A stretch of DNA of 61,508 nucleotides from Streptomyces diastatochromogenes (GCF_002242805.1 NZ_MCGQ01000028.1:1-61508), one strand, 5' to 3'; shown: positions 43,403 through 54,242, counted from the stretch's first letter. Notes: generated by a model from the sequence alone, not told the origin. A program made the numbers and translations.

Positions 43403-44395
43403 TCAGTGCTTCTTCGCGATGAACAGCCGGCCCGTGGGGAACCGGTGCGGCAGGCACCGGACGTCCGAGAAGCCGGCCGACAGCAGCTTGTCGGTCCACT
43501 CCTGCTCGTTGAGCAACCGCCTACGCATGAACTGCTGGTGGTAGTACGTCACGATCGCGCTGAACCGGCGTTCCCTCGGGTCGGGCACGTACGGCACCGC
43601 CTCCGTGAGCGCCATCATGCCGCCCGGCCGCAACGCGTCCCGGCAATTGGCCAGGGTCCGGTCGGCGATGTCCTCCTCCTCGGGCATCATGTCGTGGAAG
43701 ACGAACCCGGCGTGCACCACATCGGCGTCCTTCACCGGCGTCGGGTCGGAGGCCACCGACTGGATCGACCGCTCGTACACGGTGATCCGGTCGGCCACCC
43801 CCGCTCGCTCGGCCGCCAGCTGCGCCTCCCGGCACGCCTCGGCGTCCAGGTCGAGCGCCACGGCCGTGGTGTCCTGCAGGGTCAGCATGATCTCGATGAG
43901 CAGCCGGGCGGTGCCCGCACCGAGGTCGACCACGTGCGAGGGACGGGCGTCGAGGATGGTCCGCAGCGCCACGGGATAGAAGCCGAACGAACCCATCCAC
44001 TGCGAACTCACAGCGACCTGCCGGCCGTCGCGGCTGTGCCGCTTGCCGGCGGCCACGTTGTCGGTGAGGAACTCGACCGCGTTCTCCACGAAGGGCCGGT
44101 TCGCGTTGAGCGCCCAGGACAGGTACCCGGACTCGTACAGGATCTGGTCGAAGTCCGACGCCACCTGGTACGTCCCGTCCGACTCGACCACCAGCGCCGC
44201 CGAGGTCAGAGCCTCCAGGTAGTTCGCCACGCTCTGCCTCGGCAGCCCGGTGGCCGACACCAGCCTGTCGACGTCGACCCGCTGGCCCTTGTCGATGTGC
44301 GGCAGCACCCCGATCCGGTCGCCGATCTCCAGCAGCGCGGCCGCTCCCGCCGCGTCCGCTGCCGTCTCACGGGCCGGGTTCTGGTTCGCTGTCAT
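43403..44395 (-). CDS. SAM-dependent methyltransferase (winged-helix O-methyltransferase type)
   Basis: A 330-residue methyltransferase. The N-terminus (DRIGVLPHIDKGQRVDVDRLVSATGLPRQSVANYLEAL) is a winged-helix dimerisation domain; SAM motif I is VVDLGAGTARLL (about 160), and DADVVHAGFVFHD and LRPGGMMALTEAVP are later motifs. It starts at ATG 44395 with AAAGGA upstream; the frame is open further but reads as a shadow of the NRPS. It lies 91 bases after the NRPS gene on the same strand, so it probably methylates the peptide product or its acyl precursor, on O or C. I cannot choose between them. Confidence 0.9.
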   Translation of the reverse strand: MTANQNPARETAADAAGAAALLEIGDRIGVLPHIDKGQRVDVDRLVSATGLPRQSVANYLEALTSAALVVESDGTYQVASDFDQILYESGYLSWALNANRPFVENAVEFLTDNVAAGKRHSRDGRQVAVSSQWMGSFGFYPVALRTILDARPSHVVDLGAGTARLLIEIMLTLQDTTAVALDLDAEACREAQLAAERAGVADRITVYERSIQSVASDPTPVKDADVVHAGFVFHDMMPEEEDIADRTLANCRDALRPGGMMALTEAVPYVPDPRERRFSAIVTYYHQQFMRRRLLNEQEWTDKLLSAGFSDVRCLPHRFPTGRLFIAKKH

Positions 44396-44486
44396 CCAGG
44401 GGTTCCTTTCAGTCTTTTCTCGATCACTGTCGGAATGTCTCGAACAGATCGACCAGCGACTTTCGGAGTTGCCGCCCGCAGGTCGG

Positions 44487-47400
44487 TCACGGATGCCGCG
44501 TCTCCCGGAGCATGCGGTTGACGACACGGCTGATCTCGGCCGCGTTGCGCGGCCAGTACATCTCGTTGTGGGCGCAGGCGACGTCGAAGCGCTGGACGTG
44601 ACCGTCGACGTACGCGTGCCACAGCACGTCCATTTCCGCGTCCAGATGGCGTTTGTCGTGGGTCTCCGGATCGAGGAGCGCGTTGAAGAAGACGACATCG
44701 CCGCGGTACCGGGGCGAGGTGTAGCGCCGCATCTGCTCCAGGTGCTCGATGAAGATCTCCGAAGCGGTGCCGACCAGGAACTCGTACTCCTCCATTCCCT
44801 TGAGGTGGCCCATGTAGTTGACGAGGAACATCCGCACCATGTCCTCGTCGAGGAGTTCGAGGTCGGCGAAGTGGCTGGCGGGCGCCGAGTCCAGCAACGC
44901 GAGCAGGGCGACCTCCTCGCCGCGGCGCTGCAGCTCCGCTGCCATCGCGTGGGCCAGGGTGCCGCCGAAGGACCAGCCGAGCAGGTAGTACGGTCCGTTC
45001 GGCTGGACGTCCCGCACCTGCCGCACATAGTCCTCGACCATGTCCTCGATGGAGGTCGCCCGGGGCGTGACCCCGTCGAAGCCGCGCGCCTGGATGCCGT
45101 AGAGCGGCCAGGACGGGTCGATGTGCCGCCCGAAGCTCAGGTAGGGCCAGCTCAGGCCGCCACCGGGGTGCAGCCACCACAGTGGCGGCCTGTCCCCCTC
45201 GGTGCGGATCGGCAGGAGGGCGGCGAACGGGTCCTCGAAGGTGACCTCCGCGTCCGCGGACAGCCGCTCCGCCAGTTCGGCCACCGTGGGGTACTGGAAC
45301 ACCGTCCGGATCGGGACCTCCATGCCCAGCTTCTCGTGGATCTGCCAGACCAGACGGGTCAGCCGCAGGGAATGGCCGCCGCAGGCGAAGAAGTCGTCGT
45401 CGATCCCGATCCGGTCCAGGCCCAGCACCTCGGCGAACAACCCGGCCAGAGCCTCCTCGCGCGGTGTGCGCGGGGCGCGGTACTCACCGCCGGTCGGGTC
45501 GGGGTCGGGCAGTGCGGCGCGGTCCACCTTCCCGTTCTTGGTGAGCGGCAGCCGGTCGAGGAGCATGATCTCGCTCGGCACCATGAACGCCGGCAGTTCG
45601 CGGGTCAGTTCCTCGCGCAGCTGCGACGGCAGCCGGGACGCACGGCCGGAGACCGCGGGCGTGTTGACGAGCCGCCCGGACGGCGTCGGCGCGGGCCGGT
45701 ACACGCCGTCGCAGACAGGGGCGTCGACGTCGGGCAGCAGCACCGCCTCGAAGTGCTCCGCCGACTCCGGCGACCAGGTGCAGTACACCGCGAGCCCCTG
45801 TGCGGTGCCCCAGGCCTCCAGCTCGGCCGGGTCGAGCGCGCCCCGGTCGTCGATCGGACCACCCCACTCGCCGGCCTCGCTGACCAGCCTGGCGTTCGGC
45901 ACCCGGGTGAGGCGGACCCGGCCGTGCCGCGCGAGCGCGGTCGCCACGTCGGACAGCTGGTGGACGTCGCTTCCCCAGGCCGCCACCGGCAGGTCCGCGA
46001 GGTCCAGGGCCCGGTTCGGGCCCTTGTGCAGTACGACCTCGTAGCGGTGACGGGTCAGCTCGTTGTGGTGGCTGCCCTGCTTGAGACGGATGTCGGTGGC
46101 GACCACGTCCGGATGCGCGTCGGCCCACTGCGTGAAGTAGTCCGGATCGATGACCAGTTCCTTCTCGTCCACCAGCGCGCGGGACACCGCGGCCTGCACG
46201 GCGGCGGCCCGGTCGTCCGGGTGCCGCGAACGGTGGACCGCCGCGGTGAACGCCTTCTGGGTGCGGTGGTTGCGGATGTCACCGACGACGATCCGCCCGC
46301 CCGGGGCCAGCCTGGCCAGCGCGATGTCGAGCACCCTGGCGAGGTAGTCGGCGTCCGGGAAGTACGACACGATCGAGTTGAGGATCACCGTGTCGAAGTG
46401 CGCGAGGGGAAGGTCGCCCGCCTCGTCGGCGGGCCCGCAGCGCAGGGTCACCTTCTCCGACAGTCGCCGGTCGGCGCCGACCTGGGCCCGCAGCCGCTCG
46501 ATGACGGGGGCGGAGAAGTCGACGCCCCAGTACTCCGTCACCTCCGGCGCGAGCGGTCCCAGCAGCAGGCCCGAACCGACACCGATCTCCAGCACCCGCC
46601 GCGGGCGCAGCGCGCGCACCCGCCCCACCATGGCATCCCGCCACTCCCGCATCTCGGGCAACGGGATGGCCTGACCGGTGTAGGAGCTGTTCCACCCGGT
46701 GAAGTCGTCGCCGACTCCGCCCAGGTCCACCTCGGTCTCGCCGTACACGGAGTCGTAGATCTCGCGCCACTCCCCGACCTGCTGGTCGGCCTCGTCGTCG
46801 GACGACCCCGACGCGTCGGGCACCACGTAGGCGACGAGATGCCGTTCACCGAGCCGGTCCTCGCGGCCGACCACGACCGCCTGTGCCACACCCTCGCGCC
46901 TGCGCAGCGCCGCCTCGACCTCACCCGGCTCCACCCGGAAACCCTGGATCTTGATCTGGTCGTCCACCCGGCCGACGTATTCCAGATGCCCGGCGGAACT
47001 CCAGCGCACCAGGTCACCCGTGCGGTACATGCGCGCCCCGGGCGACCCGAACGGGTCGGCGACGAACCGCCCCCCGCTCAGGCCCGGGCGGCCCGCGTAC
47101 CCGCGAGCCACGCCGGCGCCCCCGATGTACAGCTCACCGACCACGCCGGGCGGCACGGGCTGGAGCCGCTCGTCCAGGACATGCAGCACGGTGCCCTGCA
47201 TGGGGCCACCGATCGGCACCGGGTCGGCACAGTCGTCGACCGAGGTCATCCGGTACCTGGCGGCGAACGCCGTGGTCTCCGTCGGCCCGTACCCGTTCAC
47301 CACGGTGAGGCCGGGGCAGGCACCGAGCACCTGGCGGACGGCGGAGGGCGGCATGACCTCACCGCCCGCCCACACCTCGGCCACGCCCGCGAAGCACTCC

Positions 47401-50400
47401 GGGTGCTGCTCGACCATCACGGCGAACAGGCCCGTGGTCAGGCACACGTCGGTCACTTCGCGCTCCACGATCACGGCGGCCAGCACCGCGGTGTCCAGCT
47501 GACCGGCGGCCGCCACCACAGCGGTGCCGCCGTTGAGCAGCGGCACCCACAGCTCGTAGGTGGCCGCGTCGAACGTGTGCGCCGAGTGGATCAGGACGCG
47601 ACGGTACGTCCCGTCCGCCCAGCAGTCGTCGAGCGCGAGGTCGACCACGTTCCGGTGGGTCACCTCGACACCCTTGGGCTGGCCCGTGGAACCGGAGGTG
47701 TACATCACGTACGCGGTGCTGTGCTCCCCGACGCCGATTTCGGGTGCCGAGTCAGGGTGAGCAGTGAGGTCCTCGCCCGCGAGGGTGTCGTCCACTACGA
47801 CGGCGGGGGTGAGGTCGGCGAGCATGAACTCGATGCGCTCGGGCGGATAGGTGGGGTCGACCGGCACGTAGGCGGCGCCCGTCTTCAGCACCCCGAGGAT
47901 CGCCGCGACCAGCAGGGGCGAGCGTTCGAGCACGAGCGCCACCCGGGTGTGCGGGCGGGCGCCTCGTGCCCGGAGGTGGTGGGCGATGCGGTTGGACCAG
48001 CGGTCCAGTTCGGCGTAGGTCCAGCTGTGCGCGCCGTCCGCGGAGACCAGAGCGGTCGCGTCCGGGGACGCGGCGGCCGTGGCGGCGAACCGCTGGTGAA
48101 CGGTGCCGGCCTCGAACCCGGCGTCCCGGCCCTGGCCGCCCCACCGGGTGAGCGTCCCGCGCTCGCCGTCGGCGAGGATGTCCACCGACCCGATGGGCGT
48201 GTCCGGGGCGGCCACCACCTGACGCAGGAAGTGCAGCCATCGGTCGAGCATCGTGGTGATCGTCCCGGCGTCGAACAGCTCGGTCGCGTACTCCGCGAAC
48301 CCCTCGATCCGGGCCCGTGCGCCGTCGTCGTCCTGTTCGCCGAGGTTGATGGACAGGTCGAAGTGCGCGACACCCGGGCTGAACAGCTCCTCGGTCACGC
48401 TCAGGCCCGGCAGGGTGAACTCCGCTGCCGCGTTGTTCTGCAGTACCAGGAGCACCTGGAAGAGCGAGTGGTGCGCGGTCGAGCGCACCGGGTTCAGCAC
48501 CTCGACCAGGTGCTCGAAGGGAATGTCCTGGTGGTCGTACGCGGCGAGGCTCATCTCCCGTACGCGGCCGATGAGTTCGGCGAACCCGGGGTCGCCGGAG
48601 GTGTCCGCGCGCAGCACCCAGGTGTTGACGAAGAAGCCGACCAGTCCGTTGAGTGCCTCGTCGGTACGGCCCGCGATCGGCGAACCGATCGGCACGTCCG
48701 TGCCCACACCCAGCCTGGTGAACAACGCCGCGAGCCCGGCTTGCAGCACCATCGACACAGTGGCGCCGGTCTCCCGAGCCACCCGCCGGATGCCCTCGGT
48801 CAGCTCCTCGTCGAGTTCGATCGGAACCAGGTCGCCCTCGAAGGACGCCACCGCGGGCCGTGACCGGTCGGCGGGCAGCTCGATGGCTTCCGGCAAGCCG
48901 GCCAGGTGGGTGGTCCAGTAGTCCAGTTGACGCCGGTACAGGCTGTCCGGGGTGTCGCTGTCCCCCAGCAGGTCCCTTTGCCACAGCGTGTAGTCCGCGT
49001 ACTGCACCGGAAGCGGTTCCCACTCCGGCTGCCGGCCGTCACGTCGGGCCGCGTAGGCGGTGATGAGGTCCTTCGCCAACGGGCGGGCGGACCAGCCGTC
49101 GGACGCGATGTGGTGCGCGCCGATCAGGAACACCGACTCGCTCGCGCTGAGCCGGAACAACCACGCGCGGATCGGGATCTCGGCCGCCAGGTCGAACGGC
49201 AGACGTGCCGCCTCCCGCAGGACGTCGGGGAGTTCGGCCTCGGTGACCTCGCGTTCCTCCCAGGGCACCTGGATCGCGGTCGGCGGGAGGACCCGCTGGT
49301 AGGGCTGCCCGGCGTCCTCGCCGAAGACGGTGCGCAGAGACTCGTGCCGCACCACGACGTCACGCAGGGCCCCGCGCAGCGCGACCGCGTCGAGGTCACC
49401 GCGCATCCGCAGAGCGAGCGAGACGTTGTACGTCGCCGACGGCCCCTCGAACCGGTGGATGAACCACAGTCGCTGCTGCGCGAAGGAGACCGGAAGCCGC
49501 TCCGGCCTGACCTGGGGGACCAAGGGCGACCGACCGGTGCTCGCGGTCGTCAGATGAGCCGCCAGCTCGGCGACCGTGGGCGCCTGGAAGACGATCCGGA
49601 TCGGGATCTCCACGCCGTGCTCGGCTCGGATACGACTGACCAGCTTGGTCGCCAGCAGCGAGTGCCCGCCGATGGAGAAGAAGTTGTCGTCCACCCCGAC
49701 CCGGTCGAGTCCGAGCACCGCGGCGAACAGCGCGCACAGCGACTCCTCCTCCGGTGTCGACGGAGCCCGGCCGCTGCTGCCCGCCGAGTAGTCGGGTACG
49801 GGCAGCGCGCGCCGGTCCGGTTTGCCGTTGTCCGTCAGCGGCACACTGCCGATCGGCACGATCGCGGACGGCACCATGTACTCGGGCAGGGTCTCGCGGA
49901 GGTGGGCGCGCAGGGTGGGCAGCAGTGCGGTGATGCCGCTCGCGACCGCGGGGTTGTTGACCGGCGCCCGGTCCCCTTGCCCTGGCACGTACGACCCGGT
50001 CAGGATCCGGCCGGCCACCGGGCCGTCCCGGAAGGCGAGCACGTCCACCTGGTCGACCGCGGTCGCCGAGAGCGTCACGAGCGCTTCCCATCCGTGCCGC
50101 TCGGCCCACGTGCGGATCTCGGGTGGGTCCAGCGGCGGGACCGTCGGCGCGCCGGAGTCTTCCTGGCCCAACTCGCGTGCCGCCGCAGCCTCTTCGGTCA
50201 GGCGCGCGTTCGGGACGCCCGTGATGCGTACGACTGCCTCGTCGTGATCGGTGAGGCGGTCGAGGTCCCCGTCCCACACCAAGGAGGGCACGGCCGCCAA
50301 GGACAACACATCACCCGACTTGTGCAGCACAACCTCGTACCGGTGCCGGGTCAACTCGTTGTGGGCGCTGCCCTCCTTGACCCGGACATCGACGGCAGCT

Positions 50401-53400
50401 CCTCCGGCACGGTCGGCCCAGCGCAGGAACCACTCCGGGTCGACGACCAGTTCCTTCTCCAGCAGCACGGCCTGCTCCACGGCGCTGCGCTGCACGGCCG
50501 GTGTGGCATCCGGGTGCTTGGTCCGCTGGACGCCCGTCTGCAGGACCCGCAGCGATGCCGCCCGCCGGATGTCGCCGAGGACGATCCGGCCGCCCGGCGC
50601 AAGCAGTTCCCAGGCGCCGTTCAGGACCTGCTCCAGATACCGCTCGTTCGGGAAGTACTGCACGACCGAGTTCAGCACCACCGTGTCGAACCCATCACGC
50701 GGAAGGTCTGACAGATCGTCGGCCGCCTGGCACCGCAGCTCGACCCGATCCGCCAGACCCGCCTCCGCCACCTGCTGCCGCAGCCGCTCGATCACCCGCG
50801 CCGAGAAGTCCGTGGCCCAGTACTCCTCCACCCGCCCCGCGAGATGCGCGAGCAACAGCCCCGATCCGACACCGAGTTCAAGGACCCGCTTCGGCGACCA
50901 GCACAGGACACGGTCCACCGCCGCATCCCGCCAAGAGCGCATCTCCTCCAGCGGAATCGGCTCACCCGTGTACGAGCTGTTCCAGCCGACGAAGTCCTCG
51001 CCGAACTCGTGGTCGCCGGCGTCCAGATAGGCGTGGTCGTAGACCTCCTGCCACTCCCCGACCTGCTCGTCCGCCCCGCCCGCGCTGTCCACGGCTTCGG
51101 GGTCGGCGACGACGTAGGCGACCAGGCGCAGGTCTCCGGGCTGGTCCTCGCGGGCGGTGACGATGGCCTGGCGGACAGCCGGATGGCGGGCCAGGGTGTG
51201 CTCGATCTCGCCGGGCTCCACGCGGAATCCACGCAGCTTGACCTGGTTGTCCGCGCGGCCGAGAAAGCAGATGTTCCCGTCCGGGAAGAAACTGGCCCGG
51301 TCACCGGTCCGGTAGAGCCGGTCACCCTCCCGCTCACTGAACGGATCCCGGACGAAGCGCTCCGCCGTCAGATCCGGCCGGTTGACGTAGCCGACGCACA
51401 GGCAGTCCCCACCGATGTACAGATCACCCTCGACACCGACCGGACACGGCTCCATGTCCTCGTCGAGGACGTAATAGCGCGCATTGTCGATGGGACGGCC
51501 GTAAGGAATGCTGCGCCAGTCCGGATCGATCTCGCGCACGCGGAAGTAGTTCGACCACACCGTCGCCTCAGTGGCCCCGCCGAGGCTGATGATCTCCGCG
51601 TTCCGGAACACCTTGCGGATCTCGTCCGGCAGGGACAACGGCGTGTAGTCACCGGAGAGGAACACCAAGCGGAGGTCGTCGGTTCCCTCCCACTCGTCCT
51701 TCTGGGACAGCAGGGGCGGAAGCTGGTTGAGGGTGGTGGGCACGGAGTCCCAGAAGGTGATCGGCTCGGTGAGCAGCACGTCGAGCAGCAGTTCGGGATC
51801 GCGCTGCTCGGCCTCGTCGGCGACGTACAGACCGCCGCCGCAGCCCAGGAGACCGAAGATGTCGAAGACCGACAGGTCGAAGCCGAGCGAGGTGACGCAC
51901 AGCGCCACGTCGTCGGGGCCGAAGTCGAAGGTGCGGTAACACCAGTTGAGCAGGTTGTGCACCGGGCGATGGGTCACCACCACGCCCTTGGGCTTGCCCG
52001 TGCTGCCGGAGGTGAAGACGACATACGCGGTGTTGTCCGGCCCGGCGACCGGCTCAGGATCGGGAAGCCCCGCCTGCGCCGCCTCGGCCCCGTCCACCTC
52101 GACGAGCTGGACGCCCTCAGGGAGAGCCAGGGGCTCGGTGTCCGAGGTGGACAACACGAGGTGCGCCCCGGTGTCGGCGAGCATGCCGGCGACGCGGTCG
52201 GCCGGCAGCGACGGTTCCAGGGGCAGGTAGGCCCCGCCGGCCTTGAGTACGCCGAACACCGCGGCGATCATGATCGGGCCGCGGCGGATGCCGATGCCGA
52301 CCACGGTCTCGGGGCCGACCCCGCGTTCCTTGAGATCCCAGGCGATCCGGTTCGCCCGCTGGTTCAGCTCGCCGTAGGTCATGGTCCCGCCGGCCCAGCG
52401 GACCGCGATCGCGTCCGGCCGTAGTCTCGCCTGCTCCTCGAAGAGGAGATGGAGCGGGCCCGGGCAGGGGAAGTCGCGGGCCGTGTCGTTCCACTCGACG
52501 AGGATCTTGTGGCGCTCATCCGCGTCGAGCGGGCGGGCCGCGACGTCCGGCAGTGCCGCCTCAGTCCCGACGGCCGGCACGTCGACGGCGCCGACGGTGA
52601 TCCCGGGGTCGGCGGCCACCTGCTCCACCACGCGCACGAACCGCGCCGCGATCTCCTCCACCGTCGAACGGTCGAAGAGGTCGGTGGCGTATTCGATCTC
52701 CCCCATCACCGAACCGTCGGACTCGTCCGGCGCCAGGTTGAAGAACAGGTCGAACTTGGCGGTGCCGGTCGGGATGGGCTCCATCGACACCGTCAGACCC
52801 GGCATGTCCAGTTCCGGCGGCACGTTGTTCTGCCACGCGAGCACCACCTGGAACAGCGGATGGTGCGCGGCCGACCGCTCCGGCCGCAGCAACTCGAGCA
52901 GTCTTTCGAACGGGACGTCCTGGTTCTCGTACGCCGCGAGCGCCTTCTGCCGGACCTGTCCCAGCACCCGCTCGAACGACGAGTCGGAGGACAGCCGGAC
53001 CCGCAGCACCCAGGAGTTGACGAAGAACCCCACCAGATCGTTCAGTGCCTCGTCGGTGCGCCCCGCGATCGGCGAGCCGACCGTCACGTCGTCGCCGCTG
53101 CCCATCCGGTGCAGCACCACGGTCAGCGCGGCCTGGAACACCATCGACACCGTCGCACCGTGCGCGCGGGCCATCGCCTCGACCCGCGTCCGCGTCCCGG
53201 TCGAGAGGCCGATCTCCACCGATCCGCCCCGGTGGCTGGCCACCTCGGGCCGGGGCCGGTCCAGCGGCAGCGGCAGCGGCTTCGACACGCCGGCGAGTTC
53301 CTCGCGCCAGTACGCCGCCTGGACCGACAGGAGGCTTTCCGGGTCTGTCAGGTCCCCCAGTTCCTCCCGCTGCCACACCGCGTAGTCCGCGTACTGCACC

Positions 53401-53894
53401 GGCAGTTCCGTCCACTCCGGCGCACGACCGGCCACCCGCGCGCGGTACGCGACGGACACGTCCCGTGCCAGCGGCGCCAAGGAGGCACCGTCACCGGCGA
53501 TGTGATGGATCACCAGCACCAGCAGGAACTCTTCGTCACCGCTCTGGACGAGGCTTCCGCGCAGCGGTACGTCGGCCGACAGGTCGAACCAGCCGCTCGT
53601 GACCGAGGAGATCACACCGGGCACCCGGTCAGGGGCCACCCGCCCCCAGTCCTTCCAGGGCAGCTCGACCTCGGCCGGGTCGAGGATGCGCTGGAACGGC
53701 TCGCCGTCCACTTCGCCGAAGACCGTGCGCAGGACCTCGTGGCGCGCCATCACGTCCTGGAACGCCGTACGTAACGCGGCCGCGTCCAGCGTTCCGTGGA
53801 ACCGCAGGAGCAGCGGGATGTTGTACGTCGAGGACGGGCCTTCGAAGCGGTTGATGAACCAGATACGACGCTGCGCGTACGACAGGGGAATCAT
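44487..53894 (-). CDS. Bimodular NRPS: C-A-nMT-T-C-A-nMT-T-TE
   Basis: About 3,135 residues, start ATG 53894 (MIPLSYAQRRIWF, typical for a leading C domain; a GTG at 53906 has a poorer ribosome site). Positions counted from 53906: C1 HHIAGDG (about 133); A1 with FTSGSTGKPKG (about 635) and a reading of pocket residues D-L-F-D-F-S-L-V-W, close to cysteine-type A domains; N-methyltransferase inserted in A1 (LELGVGSG, about 1010); carrier Ser about 1416; C2 HHIASDG (about 1600); A2 (about 2073; D-A-Y-C-W-G-G-A-F, aliphatic such as Val); second N-methyltransferase (about 2442); carrier Ser about 2842; TE GWSFGG (about 2977). The leading C domain needs a donor made elsewhere. Confidence 0.95.
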   Translation of the reverse strand: MIPLSYAQRRIWFINRFEGPSSTYNIPLLLRFHGTLDAAALRTAFQDVMARHEVLRTVFGEVDGEPFQRILDPAEVELPWKDWGRVAPDRVPGVISSVTSGWFDLSADVPLRGSLVQSGDEEFLLVLVIHHIAGDGASLAPLARDVSVAYRARVAGRAPEWTELPVQYADYAVWQREELGDLTDPESLLSVQAAYWREELAGVSKPLPLPLDRPRPEVASHRGGSVEIGLSTGTRTRVEAMARAHGATVSMVFQAALTVVLHRMGSGDDVTVGSPIAGRTDEALNDLVGFFVNSWVLRVRLSSDSSFERVLGQVRQKALAAYENQDVPFERLLELLRPERSAAHHPLFQVVLAWQNNVPPELDMPGLTVSMEPIPTGTAKFDLFFNLAPDESDGSVMGEIEYATDLFDRSTVEEIAARFVRVVEQVAADPGITVGAVDVPAVGTEAALPDVAARPLDADERHKILVEWNDTARDFPCPGPLHLLFEEQARLRPDAIAVRWAGGTMTYGELNQRANRIAWDLKERGVGPETVVGIGIRRGPIMIAAVFGVLKAGGAYLPLEPSLPADRVAGMLADTGAHLVLSTSDTEPLALPEGVQLVEVDGAEAAQAGLPDPEPVAGPDNTAYVVFTSGSTGKPKGVVVTHRPVHNLLNWCYRTFDFGPDDVALCVTSLGFDLSVFDIFGLLGCGGGLYVADEAEQRDPELLLDVLLTEPITFWDSVPTTLNQLPPLLSQKDEWEGTDDLRLVFLSGDYTPLSLPDEIRKVFRNAEIISLGGATEATVWSNYFRVREIDPDWRSIPYGRPIDNARYYVLDEDMEPCPVGVEGDLYIGGDCLCVGYVNRPDLTAERFVRDPFSEREGDRLYRTGDRASFFPDGNICFLGRADNQVKLRGFRVEPGEIEHTLARHPAVRQAIVTAREDQPGDLRLVAYVVADPEAVDSAGGADEQVGEWQEVYDHAYLDAGDHEFGEDFVGWNSSYTGEPIPLEEMRSWRDAAVDRVLCWSPKRVLELGVGSGLLLAHLAGRVEEYWATDFSARVIERLRQQVAEAGLADRVELRCQAADDLSDLPRDGFDTVVLNSVVQYFPNERYLEQVLNGAWELLAPGGRIVLGDIRRAASLRVLQTGVQRTKHPDATPAVQRSAVEQAVLLEKELVVDPEWFLRWADRAGGAAVDVRVKEGSAHNELTRHRYEVVLHKSGDVLSLAAVPSLVWDGDLDRLTDHDEAVVRITGVPNARLTEEAAAARELGQEDSGAPTVPPLDPPEIRTWAERHGWEALVTLSATAVDQVDVLAFRDGPVAGRILTGSYVPGQGDRAPVNNPAVASGITALLPTLRAHLRETLPEYMVPSAIVPIGSVPLTDNGKPDRRALPVPDYSAGSSGRAPSTPEEESLCALFAAVLGLDRVGVDDNFFSIGGHSLLATKLVSRIRAEHGVEIPIRIVFQAPTVAELAAHLTTASTGRSPLVPQVRPERLPVSFAQQRLWFIHRFEGPSATYNVSLALRMRGDLDAVALRGALRDVVVRHESLRTVFGEDAGQPYQRVLPPTAIQVPWEEREVTEAELPDVLREAARLPFDLAAEIPIRAWLFRLSASESVFLIGAHHIASDGWSARPLAKDLITAYAARRDGRQPEWEPLPVQYADYTLWQRDLLGDSDTPDSLYRRQLDYWTTHLAGLPEAIELPADRSRPAVASFEGDLVPIELDEELTEGIRRVARETGATVSMVLQAGLAALFTRLGVGTDVPIGSPIAGRTDEALNGLVGFFVNTWVLRADTSGDPGFAELIGRVREMSLAAYDHQDIPFEHLVEVLNPVRSTAHHSLFQVLLVLQNNAAAEFTLPGLSVTEELFSPGVAHFDLSINLGEQDDDGARARIEGFAEYATELFDAGTITTMLDRWLHFLRQVVAAPDTPIGSVDILADGERGTLTRWGGQGRDAGFEAGTVHQRFAATAAASPDATALVSADGAHSWTYAELDRWSNRIAHHLRARGARPHTRVALVLERSPLLVAAILGVLKTGAAYVPVDPTYPPERIEFMLADLTPAVVVDDTLAGEDLTAHPDSAPEIGVGEHSTAYVMYTSGSTGQPKGVEVTHRNVVDLALDDCWADGTYRRVLIHSAHTFDAATYELWVPLLNGGTAVVAAAGQLDTAVLAAVIVEREVTDVCLTTGLFAVMVEQHPECFAGVAEVWAGGEVMPPSAVRQVLGACPGLTVVNGYGPTETTAFAARYRMTSVDDCADPVPIGGPMQGTVLHVLDERLQPVPPGVVGELYIGGAGVARGYAGRPGLSGGRFVADPFGSPGARMYRTGDLVRWSSAGHLEYVGRVDDQIKIQGFRVEPGEVEAALRRREGVAQAVVVGREDRLGERHLVAYVVPDASGSSDDEADQQVGEWREIYDSVYGETEVDLGGVGDDFTGWNSSYTGQAIPLPEMREWRDAMVGRVRALRPRRVLEIGVGSGLLLGPLAPEVTEYWGVDFSAPVIERLRAQVGADRRLSEKVTLRCGPADEAGDLPLAHFDTVILNSIVSYFPDADYLARVLDIALARLAPGGRIVVGDIRNHRTQKAFTAAVHRSRHPDDRAAAVQAAVSRALVDEKELVIDPDYFTQWADAHPDVVATDIRLKQGSHHNELTRHRYEVVLHKGPNRALDLADLPVAAWGSDVHQLSDVATALARHGRVRLTRVPNARLVSEAGEWGGPIDDRGALDPAELEAWGTAQGLAVYCTWSPESAEHFEAVLLPDVDAPVCDGVYRPAPTPSGRLVNTPAVSGRASRLPSQLREELTRELPAFMVPSEIMLLDRLPLTKNGKVDRAALPDPDPTGGEYRAPRTPREEALAGLFAEVLGLDRIGIDDDFFACGGHSLRLTRLVWQIHEKLGMEVPIRTVFQYPTVAELAERLSADAEVTFEDPFAALLPIRTEGDRPPLWWLHPGGGLSWPYLSFGRHIDPSWPLYGIQARGFDGVTPRATSIEDMVEDYVRQVRDVQPNGPYYLLGWSFGGTLAHAMAAELQRRGEEVALLALLDSAPASHFADLELLDEDMVRMFLVNYMGHLKGMEEYEFLVGTASEIFIEHLEQMRRYTSPRYRGDVVFFNALLDPETHDKRHLDAEMDVLWHAYVDGHVQRFDVACAHNEMYWPRNAAEISRVVNRMLRETRHP

Positions 53895-54242
53895 TTCCTC
53901 GTTCACCTTTCGATCACTCTGCGCACCTGCTTTCGAGAGGCCGGCAGCGCCTGCCCGCCCAGCGCGAGGAAACCGTCATCAGATCAACGGGGCACTCATC
54001 GCACCCACGTTAGGGCGGCTCGGGGAATTGGCCACCGAGGTGAAAGAAGTTGGTCAGAGATCGCACTTCGGAAGGCCGGACGTCCTGACCAGAGCTGTGC
54101 ACCCGGTGACGGGGGGCTTCCGTGCCCCGTGGGAGTGAAATTCTCTGTCCCTCGGACGAAGCGCGCTGGTGCTGCCTCAGTTACCGCGTCTATTTCGTCG
54201 AGTGTGCTGTGCAGAACTGTCCCTAGGAAACCGGAGGCCGAG
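53895..54242. other. Divergent intergenic region, NRPS and GH5 genes
   Basis: About 350 bases between the divergent NRPS and GH5 starts. It must hold both promoters, but I cannot assign -35/-10 pairs with confidence. Open frames crossing it continue from shadows of the NRPS and are rejected. Confidence 0.6.

Noticed and set aside
43216..43422. 68-codon plus-strand frame between rhs and the methyltransferase
   Set aside because: No ribosome site and no similarity that I recognise; it ends inside the antisense of the methyltransferase gene.
44250..48863. 1,537-codon plus-strand frame opposite the NRPS
   Set aside because: It covers the antisense of conserved A, MT and T domains and has no recognisable motif.
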